A program made the position numbers and the translations under genes. The notes beneath the pieces are model-generated. The model ran no database searches, was not told the DNA's origin, and saw nothing but the letters and a program-made list of their open reading frames with translations. From NCBI GenBank assembly GCA_009778965.1, contig WRFE01000005.1:1-53253 (forward strand): a stretch of 53,253 nucleotides of DNA, read 5' to 3'. This document shows positions 43,403 through 53,253 of the stretch, piece by piece (within the stretch, counting starts at the first letter, position 1; each line of letters opens with the position of its first letter). This DNA comes from Candidatus Endomicrobium labiotermitis. GTDB lineage: Bacteria; Elusimicrobiota; Endomicrobiia; Endomicrobiales; Endomicrobiaceae.

Positions 43403-45064
43403 ATGTTAGTTGATAAATATGTTAAATCAAGTTACGAATCTTATGAAGATTTTATCGCGAATTGCAAAATAAACGTTCCGGACGATTTTAATTTCGGTTT
43501 TGATATCGTTGATGCTACTGCCGATGCTGAACCAAATAAAAAAGCGATGATTTGGTGCGATGAAAAAGGCGAAGAAAGGCTTTTTACTTTTGACGATATG
43601 AAAAAACAAAGCGCGCGCGCTGCAAACTTTTTTAAGTCTTTGGGAATAAAAAAGGGCGACGCCGTTATGCTTATGCTTAAAAGGCGTTATGAGTATTGGT
43701 TTGTTTCGGTAGCGCTTCATAAAATGGGCGCAATTCTTATACCCGCGACCCATCTTTTAACCGTAAAAGACCTGAAATACAGAGTCCCGGCGGCTGGCAT
43801 TAAAATGATAGTTTCGGCGGCTGATAAAAGAATAACAGATGTTGTTGATGAGGCAAAAAAAGATTTGCCTGAACTTAAACACCTTGTTTCCGTTGACGGC
43901 AGCGTCGAAGGCTGGCTTGAATATTCAAAAGAAGTTGAAAAACATTCCGATGTTTTTGAAAGACCTAAAGGCGCGGAAGCTACAAATAAAGACGATATAT
44001 TCCTTTTATATTTTACATCCGGAACTACCGGAATGCCAAAAATGGTATATCACAATTTTTCTTATCCGTTAGGGCATATTCTTACCGCAAGGTTTTGGCA
44101 GAATCTTAATGATGACAGCGTTCATATAACAGTTGCCGATACAGGCTGGGCAAAAGCGTCGTGGGGAAAAATATACGGGCAGTGGATAAGCGGCGCGTGT
44201 CTTTTTACTTATGATTTTGAGAGATTTAATCCTAGAGAGTTAATTTCCGTGATATCTAAACATAATGTCACTTCGTTTTGCGCTCCGCCGACAATATACA
44301 GACATTTAATAAAAGAAGATTTGTCTCAATATGATTTATCAAAACTTAAATATGTTGAAACCGCCGGCGAGCCGCTTAATCCGGAAGTATTTCATCAGTT
44401 TAAAAAAATGACAGGTCTTGAAATAAAAGAAGGTTTTGGTCAGACTGAAACCGTAGTTTTTGCCGCGACTTTTCCGTGGATGACTCCAAAACCCGGATCT
44501 ATGGGAAAACCTTCGGCGGGCTGGGATGTTGACATTGTTGATGATGAAAATAATTCGTGCGAACCCGGTCAGGAAGGTCATTTGGTAATAAGAACGGACA
44601 AAGAAAAGCCCGTTGGGCTATTTTGCGGATATTATAAAGATGAAGCGCTTACGAAAAGAGCGTGGAGCGGCGGAATATATGATACCGGCGATATGGCTTA
44701 CAAAGATGAAGACGGCTATTTGTGGTTTGTCGGCAGGTGCGATGACGTTATAAAAAGTTCGGGTTACAGAATCGGGCCTTTTGAAGTGGAAAGCGCGTTG
44801 ATAGAGCATCCCTGCGTTTTGGAATGCGCGATTACCGGCGTTCCCGATGAAGAAAGAGGAGCAATAGTTAAAGCAACCGTAATTCTTGCCAAGGGATATG
44901 TCGCAAGTCCCGAGCTTGTCGCAGAGCTTCAAAATCACGTTAAAAAAACGACAGCCCCTTATAAATATCCGAGAATAATAGAATTTGTAAAAGAATTGCC
45001 TAAAACGATAAGCGGAAAAATAAGACGTGTGGAAATAAGGGAAACCGACAATAAAGGTAAATAA
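43403..45064 (+). CDS. AMP-forming acyl-CoA synthetase
   Basis: '[18 protein letters not shown]', 'GFGQTE', '[41 protein letters not shown]', '[12 protein letters not shown]'. Confidence 0.95.
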   Translation: MLVDKYVKSSYESYEDFIANCKINVPDDFNFGFDIVDATADAEPNKKAMIWCDEKGEERLFTFDDMKKQSARAANFFKSLGIKKGDAVMLMLKRRYEYWFVSVALHKMGAILIPATHLLTVKDLKYRVPAAGIKMIVSAADKRITDVVDEAKKDLPELKHLVSVDGSVEGWLEYSKEVEKHSDVFERPKGAEATNKDDIFLLYFTSGTTGMPKMVYHNFSYPLGHILTARFWQNLNDDSVHITVADTGWAKASWGKIYGQWISGACLFTYDFERFNPRELISVISKHNVTSFCAPPTIYRHLIKEDLSQYDLSKLKYVETAGEPLNPEVFHQFKKMTGLEIKEGFGQTETVVFAATFPWMTPKPGSMGKPSAGWDVDIVDDENNSCEPGQEGHLVIRTDKEKPVGLFCGYYKDEALTKRAWSGGIYDTGDMAYKDEDGYLWFVGRCDDVIKSSGYRIGPFEVESALIEHPCVLECAITGVPDEERGAIVKATVILAKGYVASPELVAELQNHVKKTTAPYKYPRIIEFVKELPKTISGKIRRVEIRETDNKGK

Positions 45065-45098
45065 CAAAGTACAAAGAACAATAATCTAAAACCTTTCA

Positions 45099-45195
45099 TT
45101 TGTCATTCCGGACTTGATCCGGAATCTATGTTGTTTTTAGAATTGCTTGAAGACAGTAACAAAAGTGGATCCCGTTTTTCAACGGGATGACACGG
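45099..45195. repeat. dispersed repeat TGTCATTCCGGACTTGATCCGGAATC...GGATCCCGTTTTTCAACGGGATGACA
   Basis: Intergenic element with inverted TGTCAT/ATGACA ends. Confidence 0.65.
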
Positions 45196-45216
45196 CACTT
45201 AAAGGAGTGTATTATC

Positions 45217-46221
45217 ATGAATGTCAAAGCGCATATTATAGAACTTGCCAAAAAAGTTAAAGGAAAGGTAATACTTCCCGAAAGTTCAGATATAAGGGTG
45301 TTAAAAGCTGCTCAAATGCTTGTTAAAGACGGCGTTTGCGGCGTAATTTTGCCAGCGGAAAATGTTGAGGAAGTTAAGAAAAACGCTGCATCAGCAGGTA
45401 TTGATTTAAGCGGAGTTGAAATTATAAACATTGACAGGGCTCTTCTTGACGATAAAAAAATTGAGGCATTTATTGCCGCCCGTACTAAAAAAGGAATGAA
45501 TCCAGAAGACGCTCTGAACCTTTTAAAAAATCCTATTTATTATGCAATGATGTATTTAAAAAGCGGGAAATGCGACGCTTGTGTGTGCGGCGCGGTTGCG
45601 GATACAGCCGATGTTTTAAGAGCAGGGATACATGTTGTGGGCGCGGCTGAGGGTATAAAACTTGTGTCGTCATATTTTCTTATGATTCCTCCCGAAAACC
45701 ATAAAATAGTAAAAGAAGCGGTATTATTTGCCGATTGCGGAGTTAATCCTAATCCGGATGCGGCAGGCTTGAAAGATATTGCTGTTGCTACTGTAGGAAA
45801 TTTCCAAAAACTTTTTCCCGGCAGGGAAGCAAACGCGGCATTTTTGTCATTTTCGACAAAAGGCAGCGCGAAGAACGAAACATTGGACAAAATTATAGAG
45901 GCTACGGCTTTAACGCAGAAATATTATGAAGGGCAAAAGGGAATAAATGTTGACGGTGAAATGCAGTTTGACGCTGCGGTTTTGCCTGAAATCGGAAAGA
46001 AAAAAGCTCCGGGCTCTAAGGTTGCGGGAAATGCCAATATTTTTATATTTCCTGATTTGAATGCCGGAAATATAGGCTATAAAATGGCGGAAAGATTTGG
46101 CGGTTTTCAGGCAATAGGACCTTTGGTTCAGGGTTTGGCTTTGCCGGTAAGCGATTTAAGCCGCGGCTGCAATGCGGATGATATTTACCTTGCAAGCGCG
46201 ATAATGCTTTTACAAAAATAA
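45217..46221 (+). CDS. pta: phosphate acetyltransferase
   Basis: 'ILPESSDIRVLKAAQMLVKDG', 'CDACVCGAVADTADVLRAGIHVVG', 'PDLNAGNIGYKMAERFGGFQAIGPLVQGLALPVSDLSRGCNADDIY'. Start moved from 45187. Confidence 0.94.
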   Translation: MNVKAHIIELAKKVKGKVILPESSDIRVLKAAQMLVKDGVCGVILPAENVEEVKKNAASAGIDLSGVEIINIDRALLDDKKIEAFIAARTKKGMNPEDALNLLKNPIYYAMMYLKSGKCDACVCGAVADTADVLRAGIHVVGAAEGIKLVSSYFLMIPPENHKIVKEAVLFADCGVNPNPDAAGLKDIAVATVGNFQKLFPGREANAAFLSFSTKGSAKNETLDKIIEATALTQKYYEGQKGINVDGEMQFDAAVLPEIGKKKAPGSKVAGNANIFIFPDLNAGNIGYKMAERFGGFQAIGPLVQGLALPVSDLSRGCNADDIYLASAIMLLQK

Positions 46222-46326
46222 AAGGCAGAAGTTGAGAAGGTGTGATGTTGGGAAGTTGAGTAAAAACAAAGACAAAGTCATTGCTCCGCTTCTCAACCTC
46301 TCATCATCTCATTTTCTGAAGTTAAA

Positions 46327-47112
46327 ATGGAAATAATAGATTCTCATACTCATGTCTATCCGGATAAAGTCGCCGAAAAAGCCAAAGAGCATTTGCAGAA
46401 GGCTTTCAGCCGGACTATGATAGATTTGCCGATTGTCAGCAACCTTTTTAAGCATATGGACAAAGCCGGCATTTCAAAAAGCGTTGTTGCTTCGGTAGCA
46501 TCCCGCCCAGATCAGGTTGTTCCTATAAATAATTGGCTTTTTTCGTTAAAAGATACAAGAATAATTCCGTTTGCGGCTATGCATCCGTATTTTGACGGGT
46601 ACAAAGAAGAGCTGAAGCGAATTAAAGATAATGCCTGCGGAATAAAGCTTCAATCGGAATTCCAGCTGTTTTTTGTTGATGATGAAAAAGCGTTTCCGAT
46701 GTATGAAGAGCTTCAAAAACTTCAAATTCCGGTGCTTTTTCACTGCGGCGTGGAATTAAGTTCCCCGGGAGAAGTCCGTTCGTCTCCGGACAGAATTCTT
46801 AATGTTATGAAAAAATTTCCCGAACTTAAAATAATAGGCGCTCATATGGGCGGTTTTTTAATGTGGGATGAGGTTTTGGAAAAACTTGCAGGCAAAAATA
46901 TATACTTTGACACTTCCGACAGTTTAAAGATGAAAAAAGAGCTTCTTACGCGTCTTTTTGAAAAACACGGCTTTGACAAGATATTTTACGGGTCGGATTT
47001 CCCTTTGGAATACCCTAAAAACGATGTGAATTCTATAAAATCTTTAGATATATCGCAGGAAAACAAGCAGAAAATTCTTTCCGGAAACATTAAGTCATTT
47101 TTAACCCTCTAA
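46327..47112 (+). CDS. amidohydrolase family metal-dependent hydrolase
   Basis: 'IDSHTHVYPDKVAEKA', 'IGAHMGG', 'FYGSDFPLEYP'. Confidence 0.88.
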   Translation: MEIIDSHTHVYPDKVAEKAKEHLQKAFSRTMIDLPIVSNLFKHMDKAGISKSVVASVASRPDQVVPINNWLFSLKDTRIIPFAAMHPYFDGYKEELKRIKDNACGIKLQSEFQLFFVDDEKAFPMYEELQKLQIPVLFHCGVELSSPGEVRSSPDRILNVMKKFPELKIIGAHMGGFLMWDEVLEKLAGKNIYFDTSDSLKMKKELLTRLFEKHGFDKIFYGSDFPLEYPKNDVNSIKSLDISQENKQKILSGNIKSFLTL

Positions 47113-47132
47113 AAAATCGTCTGAAAAATAGG

Positions 47133-47160
47133 TTGACAAAATCCATAGGCGGAGTATAAT
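47133..47160 (+). promoter_or_regulatory. sigma70 promoter
   Basis: TTGACA, 16-nt spacer, TATAAT; ATG begins 8 nt after the -10. Confidence 0.8.
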
Positions 47161-47168
47161 ATAGTATC

Positions 47169-50100
47169 ATGAAGCCCTTAATGAAAAGAATACTATTGCC
47201 AATGTTTGTATTAATATGCTTTGCGGGGATTTCCCTGGCAGTACCGGCAAGTCCGGAGTTTTTTGAAACAGAACAGCCGGACGGCGAAAGAATAACGTTA
47301 AAAATGCAGGGTGACGAGTTTTATAACTGGACGGAAGACAAGCAGGGGTACACCGTAATAAAAGACCGGAATACAAGAGAATGGTTTTACGCAGAGCAGG
47401 ACAAAGACGGAAATTTACAAAAAACAAAACACAGAGTAGGAAATAAGACTTCTCCCCAAACCCTTGGAATTCCAAAACACCTCAAAAAAAGAAATTTCCA
47501 AACAACAGCCGATGAAAGAAGAATGACAATGCATGCGGCAGACGATTTAAGAAAGAATCATCCGCAGTTTTCTGTTTTGTCGGGAAATTCGGGTATTGCC
47601 GCGTCAGGCGCGCAAATCGGTATATCCGGCAGTTCCGGTATTGTCTTAACCGGAGCGCCTTCCGCCGTAACATACAAGCATCTTGTAATACTTGTTGCTT
47701 TTGCGGACAAGCCTTTTGCGATTACTAACCCTAAAAAAGAATTTGAAGATTTATTTAATCAGGAAAAGTATTCAAAACACGAAGCTCATGGTTCTGTTAA
47801 AGACTATTTTGAAGAAGTATCATACGGCACATTGATTCTTGAAACTGTTGTTACGGAAGTTGTTCATTTGAGTAAAACTAACGAATATTACAAAGGCTCG
47901 ACCGGCTATGAAAATGCCAGAGAAATGGTAACGGATGCTCTTACGGCGCTTGATGAAGCCCGTTTTGATTTTTCCGGGTTTGAAGAAAGTTTTATTACTG
48001 TTGTCCATGCCGGAGCAGGGCTGGAAGCCGGCGGGGATTCTATGTGGTCTCATAAATGGTCGGTAAATAATTTCCGCACTTGGGATAACAAGAGATTTTC
48101 GGTATATGCTACTATTCCCGAATTGAGAGGAAACGGTAAAGGTGTTCCGCAGATTACAACAATAGGAGTAGCTTGTCACGAGCTGGGACATGCTATGCTG
48201 GGGCTTCCTGATTTATATGACATAACCGATATGGGTGAAGGAGTAGGTAATTATTGTGTTATGGGAAGCGGAAACTGGAATGGTTTCGGAGCTTTAGGAA
48301 ATGTGCCATCCCATTTTTGCGCATGGAGTAAAAATGAGGCGGGTTTTATAAATGTAACCGAATTGAGTTCAGAAGGGGCTTATGTTATTAATACAGCGGC
48401 ATCTGACAAAAACTCTTTTTATAAATTCAGCGGCGCGACTTTTGCCACAAAAGAGTATTTTTTAATGGAAAACCGCCAAGATACAGGCTTTGACGCGGGT
48501 TTGCCTGGAAGCAACAGAGGAATATTAATATGGCATATTGATGAAAGCGTGTCGAGTAATGCTAACCGCAGACAGTATATGGTCGGTCTTAAAGAAGCTG
48601 ACGGTTCAAATGATTTGGCGATGAAAAGGAACAGAGGCAAAGACAGCCATTATTTCCGCGCGGGTAATAATACCAATTTTACCGATACGACAAATCCTAA
48701 CAGTAAGAGTTATTCCGGTAAAAGCGCCGATTTTCCTATTACACGAATATCCGTTACCGGGAAAACTATGACGTTCATGGTAGGCTACGGTGTGGCAGGC
48801 AGTATAAATTCCATAAGTCCGGCTGTTTCAAAGTTCGGCAAAAGCGTTGAAATATCAATTTACGGGGATAATTTTATTGACAGTTCAGTTGCAAAGCTTA
48901 TTTTTGAAAATCAGTCTATTACGGCAAGTTCGACGGTATATGTATCATCAGGACAGATAAATGCCTTTTTTAATATACCTTCAAACAGCCGGACAGGAAA
49001 CTGGGACATTATTTTAGAAAATTACGGATATGTTTCCGAACGCGTAACAAAAACCGAAGCGTTTTCAATAGAGGAGAATATATTACTTACCGGAATAGAT
49101 AAGACAGTCGCAATAGAAGGAACGCAATTTAGTGCCGGTATTACGGGCAAGCAGTTTGATAATCTGGCAGGTTTAAGGCTTGAAAATCAATCCGAGGTTA
49201 TAAATGCTTCGACTTTTACCGTTCATTCACCGGAGTCAGCAAACATTGTTTTTGATATTCCTAATCTCAGCGTTCAGGAAACATTTAATTTGACTGCGCT
49301 TAATTCTGAGGGGGATTTAGTAACAATTCCTAATGCGGTTATTGTATATCAAGCTCCTGCCATAACATCTTTTTCATACAAAGAATTTGAATTTTCAACT
49401 CTAGTAGAAATGACTGTGAATGGTTCAAATTTTTTACTTGGCGATACCATAATAAAACTTAAAAGAGAAAGCGACGGGGAAGAAATTACTCCTTCAATTT
49501 CTTCTTTTGCGAGCGATAAAATTATTTGTTCTTTTGATATTACTGCCGTGGATACCGGAACTTGGAATGTCTGTGCTGTATCGTTGGCAACCGGATACGA
49601 ATACCTGAGTGCTGTTACTTATAACGCAAATCATTCGCCGTATAATGAGCTTGGAGTAATAATGGCTTTTAACGGTGTTACGAAAAACGCTTCGGTTTTT
49701 GTTTCGGAAGGAACTTTCCCCGGAGGTGTCACTGTAACCATAACTCAGGAAACCAATTTTGTTATGCCCGATAAAAATTCAGGGTTTACTCATACCGGAA
49801 TCGGCGTGAAAGTAGAAGCTCAGGGTAATCAGCCGTCAATACCTTTGTTATTAAAAATACCATATACTATTGAAAGTTTGGGCAGTATAGATGAAAATGC
49901 TCTTGTCATAGCCAGATACGATGATGTAAGCAATAAATGGATTCCGTTAGATTCGGAGATTGATCCTGCTGATAAGTCAGTGAGCGCTAAAACAGACCAT
50001 TTATCGGTATTTGCCATACTTGCCAAAATACCGAGCCCAATGTCTGTTTCGACAGTATTTAAATTTTACCCTAATCCGGTACGGAATAACGGATTTGTGA

Positions 50101-50315
50101 ATTTTGAGAATTTATCGTCAAAAGACGCAACAATAACAATATATACATATTTAGGTAAGAAAGTTAAAACATTAAAAATAGCCGCAGGCGCTCCGCCAGT
50201 ACAATGGGATACAAGAAATGAAAGCGGAGACAGGGTTTCAAGCGGAGTGTATATAGGTTATGTGGAGTACAGCGGCGGCGATAAAAAAACTATAAAGATA
50301 ATGATACAGAGATAA
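47169..50315 (+). CDS. secreted M6-like metalloprotease with IPT/TIG-like repeats and C-terminal sorting-like domain
   Basis: Signal peptide; 'ACHELGHAMLGLPDLYD' zinc motif and 'MGSGNWNG'; C-terminus 'FKFYPNPVRNNGFVNFENLSSKDATITIYTYLGKKVKTL...WDTRNESGDRVSSGVYIGYVEYSGGDKKTIKIMIQR'. Confidence 0.9.
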   Translation: MKPLMKRILLPMFVLICFAGISLAVPASPEFFETEQPDGERITLKMQGDEFYNWTEDKQGYTVIKDRNTREWFYAEQDKDGNLQKTKHRVGNKTSPQTLGIPKHLKKRNFQTTADERRMTMHAADDLRKNHPQFSVLSGNSGIAASGAQIGISGSSGIVLTGAPSAVTYKHLVILVAFADKPFAITNPKKEFEDLFNQEKYSKHEAHGSVKDYFEEVSYGTLILETVVTEVVHLSKTNEYYKGSTGYENAREMVTDALTALDEARFDFSGFEESFITVVHAGAGLEAGGDSMWSHKWSVNNFRTWDNKRFSVYATIPELRGNGKGVPQITTIGVACHELGHAMLGLPDLYDITDMGEGVGNYCVMGSGNWNGFGALGNVPSHFCAWSKNEAGFINVTELSSEGAYVINTAASDKNSFYKFSGATFATKEYFLMENRQDTGFDAGLPGSNRGILIWHIDESVSSNANRRQYMVGLKEADGSNDLAMKRNRGKDSHYFRAGNNTNFTDTTNPNSKSYSGKSADFPITRISVTGKTMTFMVGYGVAGSINSISPAVSKFGKSVEISIYGDNFIDSSVAKLIFENQSITASSTVYVSSGQINAFFNIPSNSRTGNWDIILENYGYVSERVTKTEAFSIEENILLTGIDKTVAIEGTQFSAGITGKQFDNLAGLRLENQSEVINASTFTVHSPESANIVFDIPNLSVQETFNLTALNSEGDLVTIPNAVIVYQAPAITSFSYKEFEFSTLVEMTVNGSNFLLGDTIIKLKRESDGEEITPSISSFASDKIICSFDITAVDTGTWNVCAVSLATGYEYLSAVTYNANHSPYNELGVIMAFNGVTKNASVFVSEGTFPGGVTVTITQETNFVMPDKNSGFTHTGIGVKVEAQGNQPSIPLLLKIPYTIESLGSIDENALVIARYDDVSNKWIPLDSEIDPADKSVSAKTDHLSVFAILAKIPSPMSVSTVFKFYPNPVRNNGFVNFENLSSKDATITIYTYLGKKVKTLKIAAGAPPVQWDTRNESGDRVSSGVYIGYVEYSGGDKKTIKIMIQR

Positions 50316-50365
50316 TAAAACGGCAATTACGAATTATGAAGGAACGTCTTAAACGGGAAAAGAAA

Positions 50366-51283
50366 ATGAAAACGAAGGCAAAGCTTTTATTATTAGTTTT
50401 CATAATGATGTTGCTATCAGTCGCGGTATTATACGCGTCTGAAGGGACAACTGCGTTGCCGTTTTTACAAATGCCCGCGGGTGCAAGATATATAGCAATG
50501 GGTGCGGCGGGAACAGCATTTGCCAATGATTCAACTGCAATGTATTGGAATCCCGGGTTAATGGTCAAAAAAGGAAAGAACAGTTTTGATTTTATGCATT
50601 CGGCGTATCTTGAAGGAAGCAGTTACGATTATGCGTCTTTCGGCTATCAGATAAATGAGAAAAGCGCGTTAGGCGTATCGCTGCAATATTTTTCTTACGG
50701 AAAAGTAGAGATGTTCGATATGTCAGGCAATGATGTCGGCAGCGTAAATCCTTATGACGTTGCTGTGGCTGCCGGATATTCCGTGGATATCAGCGGTTTT
50801 GGCATAGGCATAAGCGGAAAAATAATACGGTCTAAACTTGAAGCTGAAGCGACGGCATTTGCTTTTGATTTAGGTATAAGCGCGCCGAAAATGTTTGACG
50901 GCAAATTTTTGTCAGGTTTGACAATATCAAATATAGGAAGCGGAGTAAAATACGATCAGGAAAGCGAAAAACTGCCGGGAACAATCCGGCTTGGCGGAGC
51001 GTATCAGTTTAACGAACATTTGCTGGCGGCAATGGATATAGGCGTTCCGTTTGCCGGAAAAGCGTATTGCGCTTTAGGGGCTGAATATTCATTGCCTTTG
51101 AGCGAGTATGTTTCTGCAGCATTCCGAGGCGGATATAACACAACGTCAGATGCCGAAGGCGTAACTGGGCTTACTGCGGGATTTGGCTTAGGGTATAGAT
51201 CGTTTATAGTGAATTATGCTTTTGTTCCTTTTGGGAATTTGGGTATTACGCACAGAATTTCTCTTACCTATTTTTGGTTGTAA
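50366..51283 (+). CDS. PorV/PorQ-like outer-membrane protein
   Basis: 'TALPFLQMPAGARYIAMGAAGTAFANDSTAMYWNPG' typical of the PorV/UPF0164 family; beta-rich remainder. Confidence 0.85.
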   Translation: MKTKAKLLLLVFIMMLLSVAVLYASEGTTALPFLQMPAGARYIAMGAAGTAFANDSTAMYWNPGLMVKKGKNSFDFMHSAYLEGSSYDYASFGYQINEKSALGVSLQYFSYGKVEMFDMSGNDVGSVNPYDVAVAAGYSVDISGFGIGISGKIIRSKLEAEATAFAFDLGISAPKMFDGKFLSGLTISNIGSGVKYDQESEKLPGTIRLGGAYQFNEHLLAAMDIGVPFAGKAYCALGAEYSLPLSEYVSAAFRGGYNTTSDAEGVTGLTAGFGLGYRSFIVNYAFVPFGNLGITHRISLTYFWL

Positions 51284-51306
51284 TAATTTACAAAACTTTG
51301 TATAAT
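51278..51306 (+). promoter_or_regulatory. putative sigma70 promoter for rimP-nusA-infB
   Basis: TTGTAA, 17-nt spacer, TATAAT. Confidence 0.55.
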
Positions 51307-51316
51307 CTGAAACAGA

Positions 51317-51350
51317 GAAGGCGGCTGATAATTAGCCGTCTTTTATTTTT
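51317..51350 (+). terminator. hairpin plus T-run upstream of rimP
   Basis: GGCGGCT-gataatt-AGCCGTC followed by TTTTATTTTT; lies downstream of the putative promoter, so it may act as a leader attenuator. Confidence 0.55.
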
Positions 51351-51363
51351 GAGGGAATATAAA

Positions 51364-51831
51364 ATGGCTGATACTCAAAGCAAAATAAAAGAAATAGAAA
51401 ATATTCTAAGTCCTGTTGCGGAAAATGAAAATATGGAACTGGTTGACGTTCAGTATTTAAAAGAAGCCGGCGATTGGGTTTTAAGAATTTTTATAGATAA
51501 AGAAAACGGCGTTAATATGGATGACTGCGCTCAGGCAAGCCGCGCTTTTGAAGCTTCTTTAGATGAAAGCGACATATTGAAGGATTCTTACGTTTTGGAA
51601 GTTTCGTCTCCCGGGATTGACAGGGTTTTAAAAACCGAAAAAGATTTTAAACGGTTTGCCGGAAGTAAAATAAAAGTAAGGACTTTTAATCCTATAAATA
51701 ACCAAAAGAATTTTTTAGGAGAAATTTGCTCCTGTAATGACGGAAAAGTAATAATTAATGACGTGACAAAAGGTGAAGTTGAAATAGAGATAACAGAAAT
51801 AAAAAAAGCAAATTTAGAAGCTGATATATAA
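51364..51831 (+). CDS. rimP: ribosome maturation factor RimP
   Basis: 'MELVDVQYLKEAGDWVLRIFIDKENGVNMDDCAQASRA', 'YVLEVSSPGIDRVL'. Confidence 0.93.
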   Translation: MADTQSKIKEIENILSPVAENENMELVDVQYLKEAGDWVLRIFIDKENGVNMDDCAQASRAFEASLDESDILKDSYVLEVSSPGIDRVLKTEKDFKRFAGSKIKVRTFNPINNQKNFLGEICSCNDGKVIINDVTKGEVEIEITEIKKANLEADI

Positions 51832-51843
51832 GGGGGAAATGCC

Positions 51844-53097
51844 ATGTCGGAAAAGAGTGAACTTTTGATGGCTCTTGAGCAGATAGAGAAAGACAAAAAA
51901 ATCAGAAAAGAGGATATTCTGGCGGTAATAGAAAACGCTTTGGTATCTGCCTATAAAAAACACGTCGGCAAGAATGTTAACGTAGAGGCGAAAGTAGATA
52001 CAGATACGGGCGAGATGGGTGCGAGCGTTATAAAAATTGTTACTAAAGACGTTGTTAATCCTCTTTTGGAAATAAGCGTTCAGGAAGCAAAAAAATTAGG
52101 TCAGTCCAGCGAAGTAGGTGCGGAAGTAAGAATTCCTTTGGATACGCAGGATTTTTCGCGTATTGCCGCGCAGACCGCGAAACAGGTTATCGTGCAAAAA
52201 ATAAGAGAATCCGAAAGAGATTCGTTATATGAAGAAATGAAAGAAAAAGTCGGGCAGATTATAAACGGCGTTATTTACCGCATAGCTAACAAAAATATAA
52301 TCGTTGATTTGGGAAAAACCGAAGCTATTCTTCCGGCAAGCGAGCAGGTGTTTAAAGAAAAATTTAATGTCGGCCAGCATATAAGAGCGGTGATAACAAA
52401 GGTTGAAAAAAATTCAAAAGGACCCGGAACGGTTTTGTCCCGTGCAAGCACGGAACTTGTAAAAAGGCTTTTTGAACTTGAAGTTCCCGAAATATACGAA
52501 AAAGTTGTCGAGATAGTTAATGTTGTCCGCGAACCCGGAATGAGAACAAAAGTCGCTGTGTTGTCGCGTAATCCCAAAGTTGATCCTGTGGGCGCGTGCG
52601 TAGGCATTAAAGGCGCGCGGGTAAAACCTATTATTGATGAGCTTAGGGGTGAAAGAATAGACTTGGTTCCTTTTTCAATAGACCCGGCGAAATATATTGC
52701 TGGAGCGCTTTCTCCGGCTAAAGTTGTATCGGTGATTTTGCTTTCGGAAGAAGATAAAAAAGCGGAAGTTATGGTTGCCGATGATATGCTTTCTCTTGCA
52801 ATTGGCAAGAACGGTCATAATGTAAGACTTGCCGCTAAACTTACCGGGTGGCATATAGATGTTAAATCCGAAGGCCAGAAAAAACTCGAAAGCGAAGAAA
52901 GAGCCGAAAAACAGACGGAAGCTTTGGAACAGCTTGAAGGTATCGGCGAAAAAACTATAGCAATACTTGTACAGGCAGGTTTTTCGGATATAGAAAGACT
53001 TACGCAGCTTACCGTAGATGATTTGACGACGCTTCCGGGAATTGGTCCTAAAACGGCTGAAAAAATTATAGAAGCGGCAAAAAAGAAAAAAGCTTAA
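51844..53097 (+). CDS. nusA: transcription termination/antitermination protein NusA
   Basis: 'VVEIVNVVREPGMRTKVAVLSRNPKVDPVGACVGIKGARVKPIIDELRGERIDLVPF'; C-terminal HhH region. Confidence 0.97.
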   Translation: MSEKSELLMALEQIEKDKKIRKEDILAVIENALVSAYKKHVGKNVNVEAKVDTDTGEMGASVIKIVTKDVVNPLLEISVQEAKKLGQSSEVGAEVRIPLDTQDFSRIAAQTAKQVIVQKIRESERDSLYEEMKEKVGQIINGVIYRIANKNIIVDLGKTEAILPASEQVFKEKFNVGQHIRAVITKVEKNSKGPGTVLSRASTELVKRLFELEVPEIYEKVVEIVNVVREPGMRTKVAVLSRNPKVDPVGACVGIKGARVKPIIDELRGERIDLVPFSIDPAKYIAGALSPAKVVSVILLSEEDKKAEVMVADDMLSLAIGKNGHNVRLAAKLTGWHIDVKSEGQKKLESEERAEKQTEALEQLEGIGEKTIAILVQAGFSDIERLTQLTVDDLTTLPGIGPKTAEKIIEAAKKKKA

Positions 53098-53120
53098 ATG
53101 CAGCTCGGAGGAAGGGACCT

Positions 53121-53253
53121 ATGGCAAATAAAACAACCAAAATAACAAAAGATTCCGATAAGGAAAGCGCCGCAAAGAAAAAGGCGTCTGCTTTGCCGTC
53201 AAAACCGAAAAAAGAAACGGCGGTTAAAAAGAGCGCTGTAAAAGCCGTTAAAG
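53121..53253 (+). CDS. infB: translation initiation factor IF-2, N-terminal fragment (truncated by window end)
   Basis: ATG after GGAGGAAGG; Lys/Ala-rich N-terminus directly after nusA. Confidence 0.7.
   Translation, partial: MANKTTKITKDSDKESAAKKKASALPSKPKKETAVKKSAVKAVK

Overview
53,253 bp of low-GC bacterial chromosome. Gene content and style suggest an Elusimicrobia/Endomicrobium-like organism, but that is inference. No rRNA, tRNA or CRISPR array was recognised. Housekeeping blocks: acyl-ACP thioesterase; gmk-rpoZ-coaC-coaB-udg4-priA; murE-murF-mraY-murD; hit; rpsU-NIF3-like-dnaG-rpoD; a heat-shock cluster hrcA-grpE-dnaK-dnaJ with a CIRCE operator, split by accessory genes; xth; XRE-cupin; acyl-CoA synthetase; pta; amidohydrolase; an M6-like metalloprotease with a C-terminal sorting-like domain; a PorV-like protein; rimP-nusA-(infB). 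A 13.46-kb minus-strand gene encodes a 4,486-aa exported multidomain protein with NDK-like, TIM-barrel glycosidase-like, calcineurin-phosphatase-like and GNAT-like segments and internal duplications. The most unusual structure lies between dnaK and dnaJ. A Bro-N/DinD-like gene is followed by six consecutive short hairpins (40176-40362). Their arm sequences differ, but they share a TRT/AYA core and A/T-rich loops. Two similar hairpins lie inside the gene and at its ribosome-binding site. I treat this as the best candidate for an undescribed system. Also notable: chromosomal palindromic repeats inserted in frame in coaB and probably priA, a chagasin-like gene bounded by a 28-bp inverted repeat, and a missed 58-aa superinfection-immunity-like ORF.
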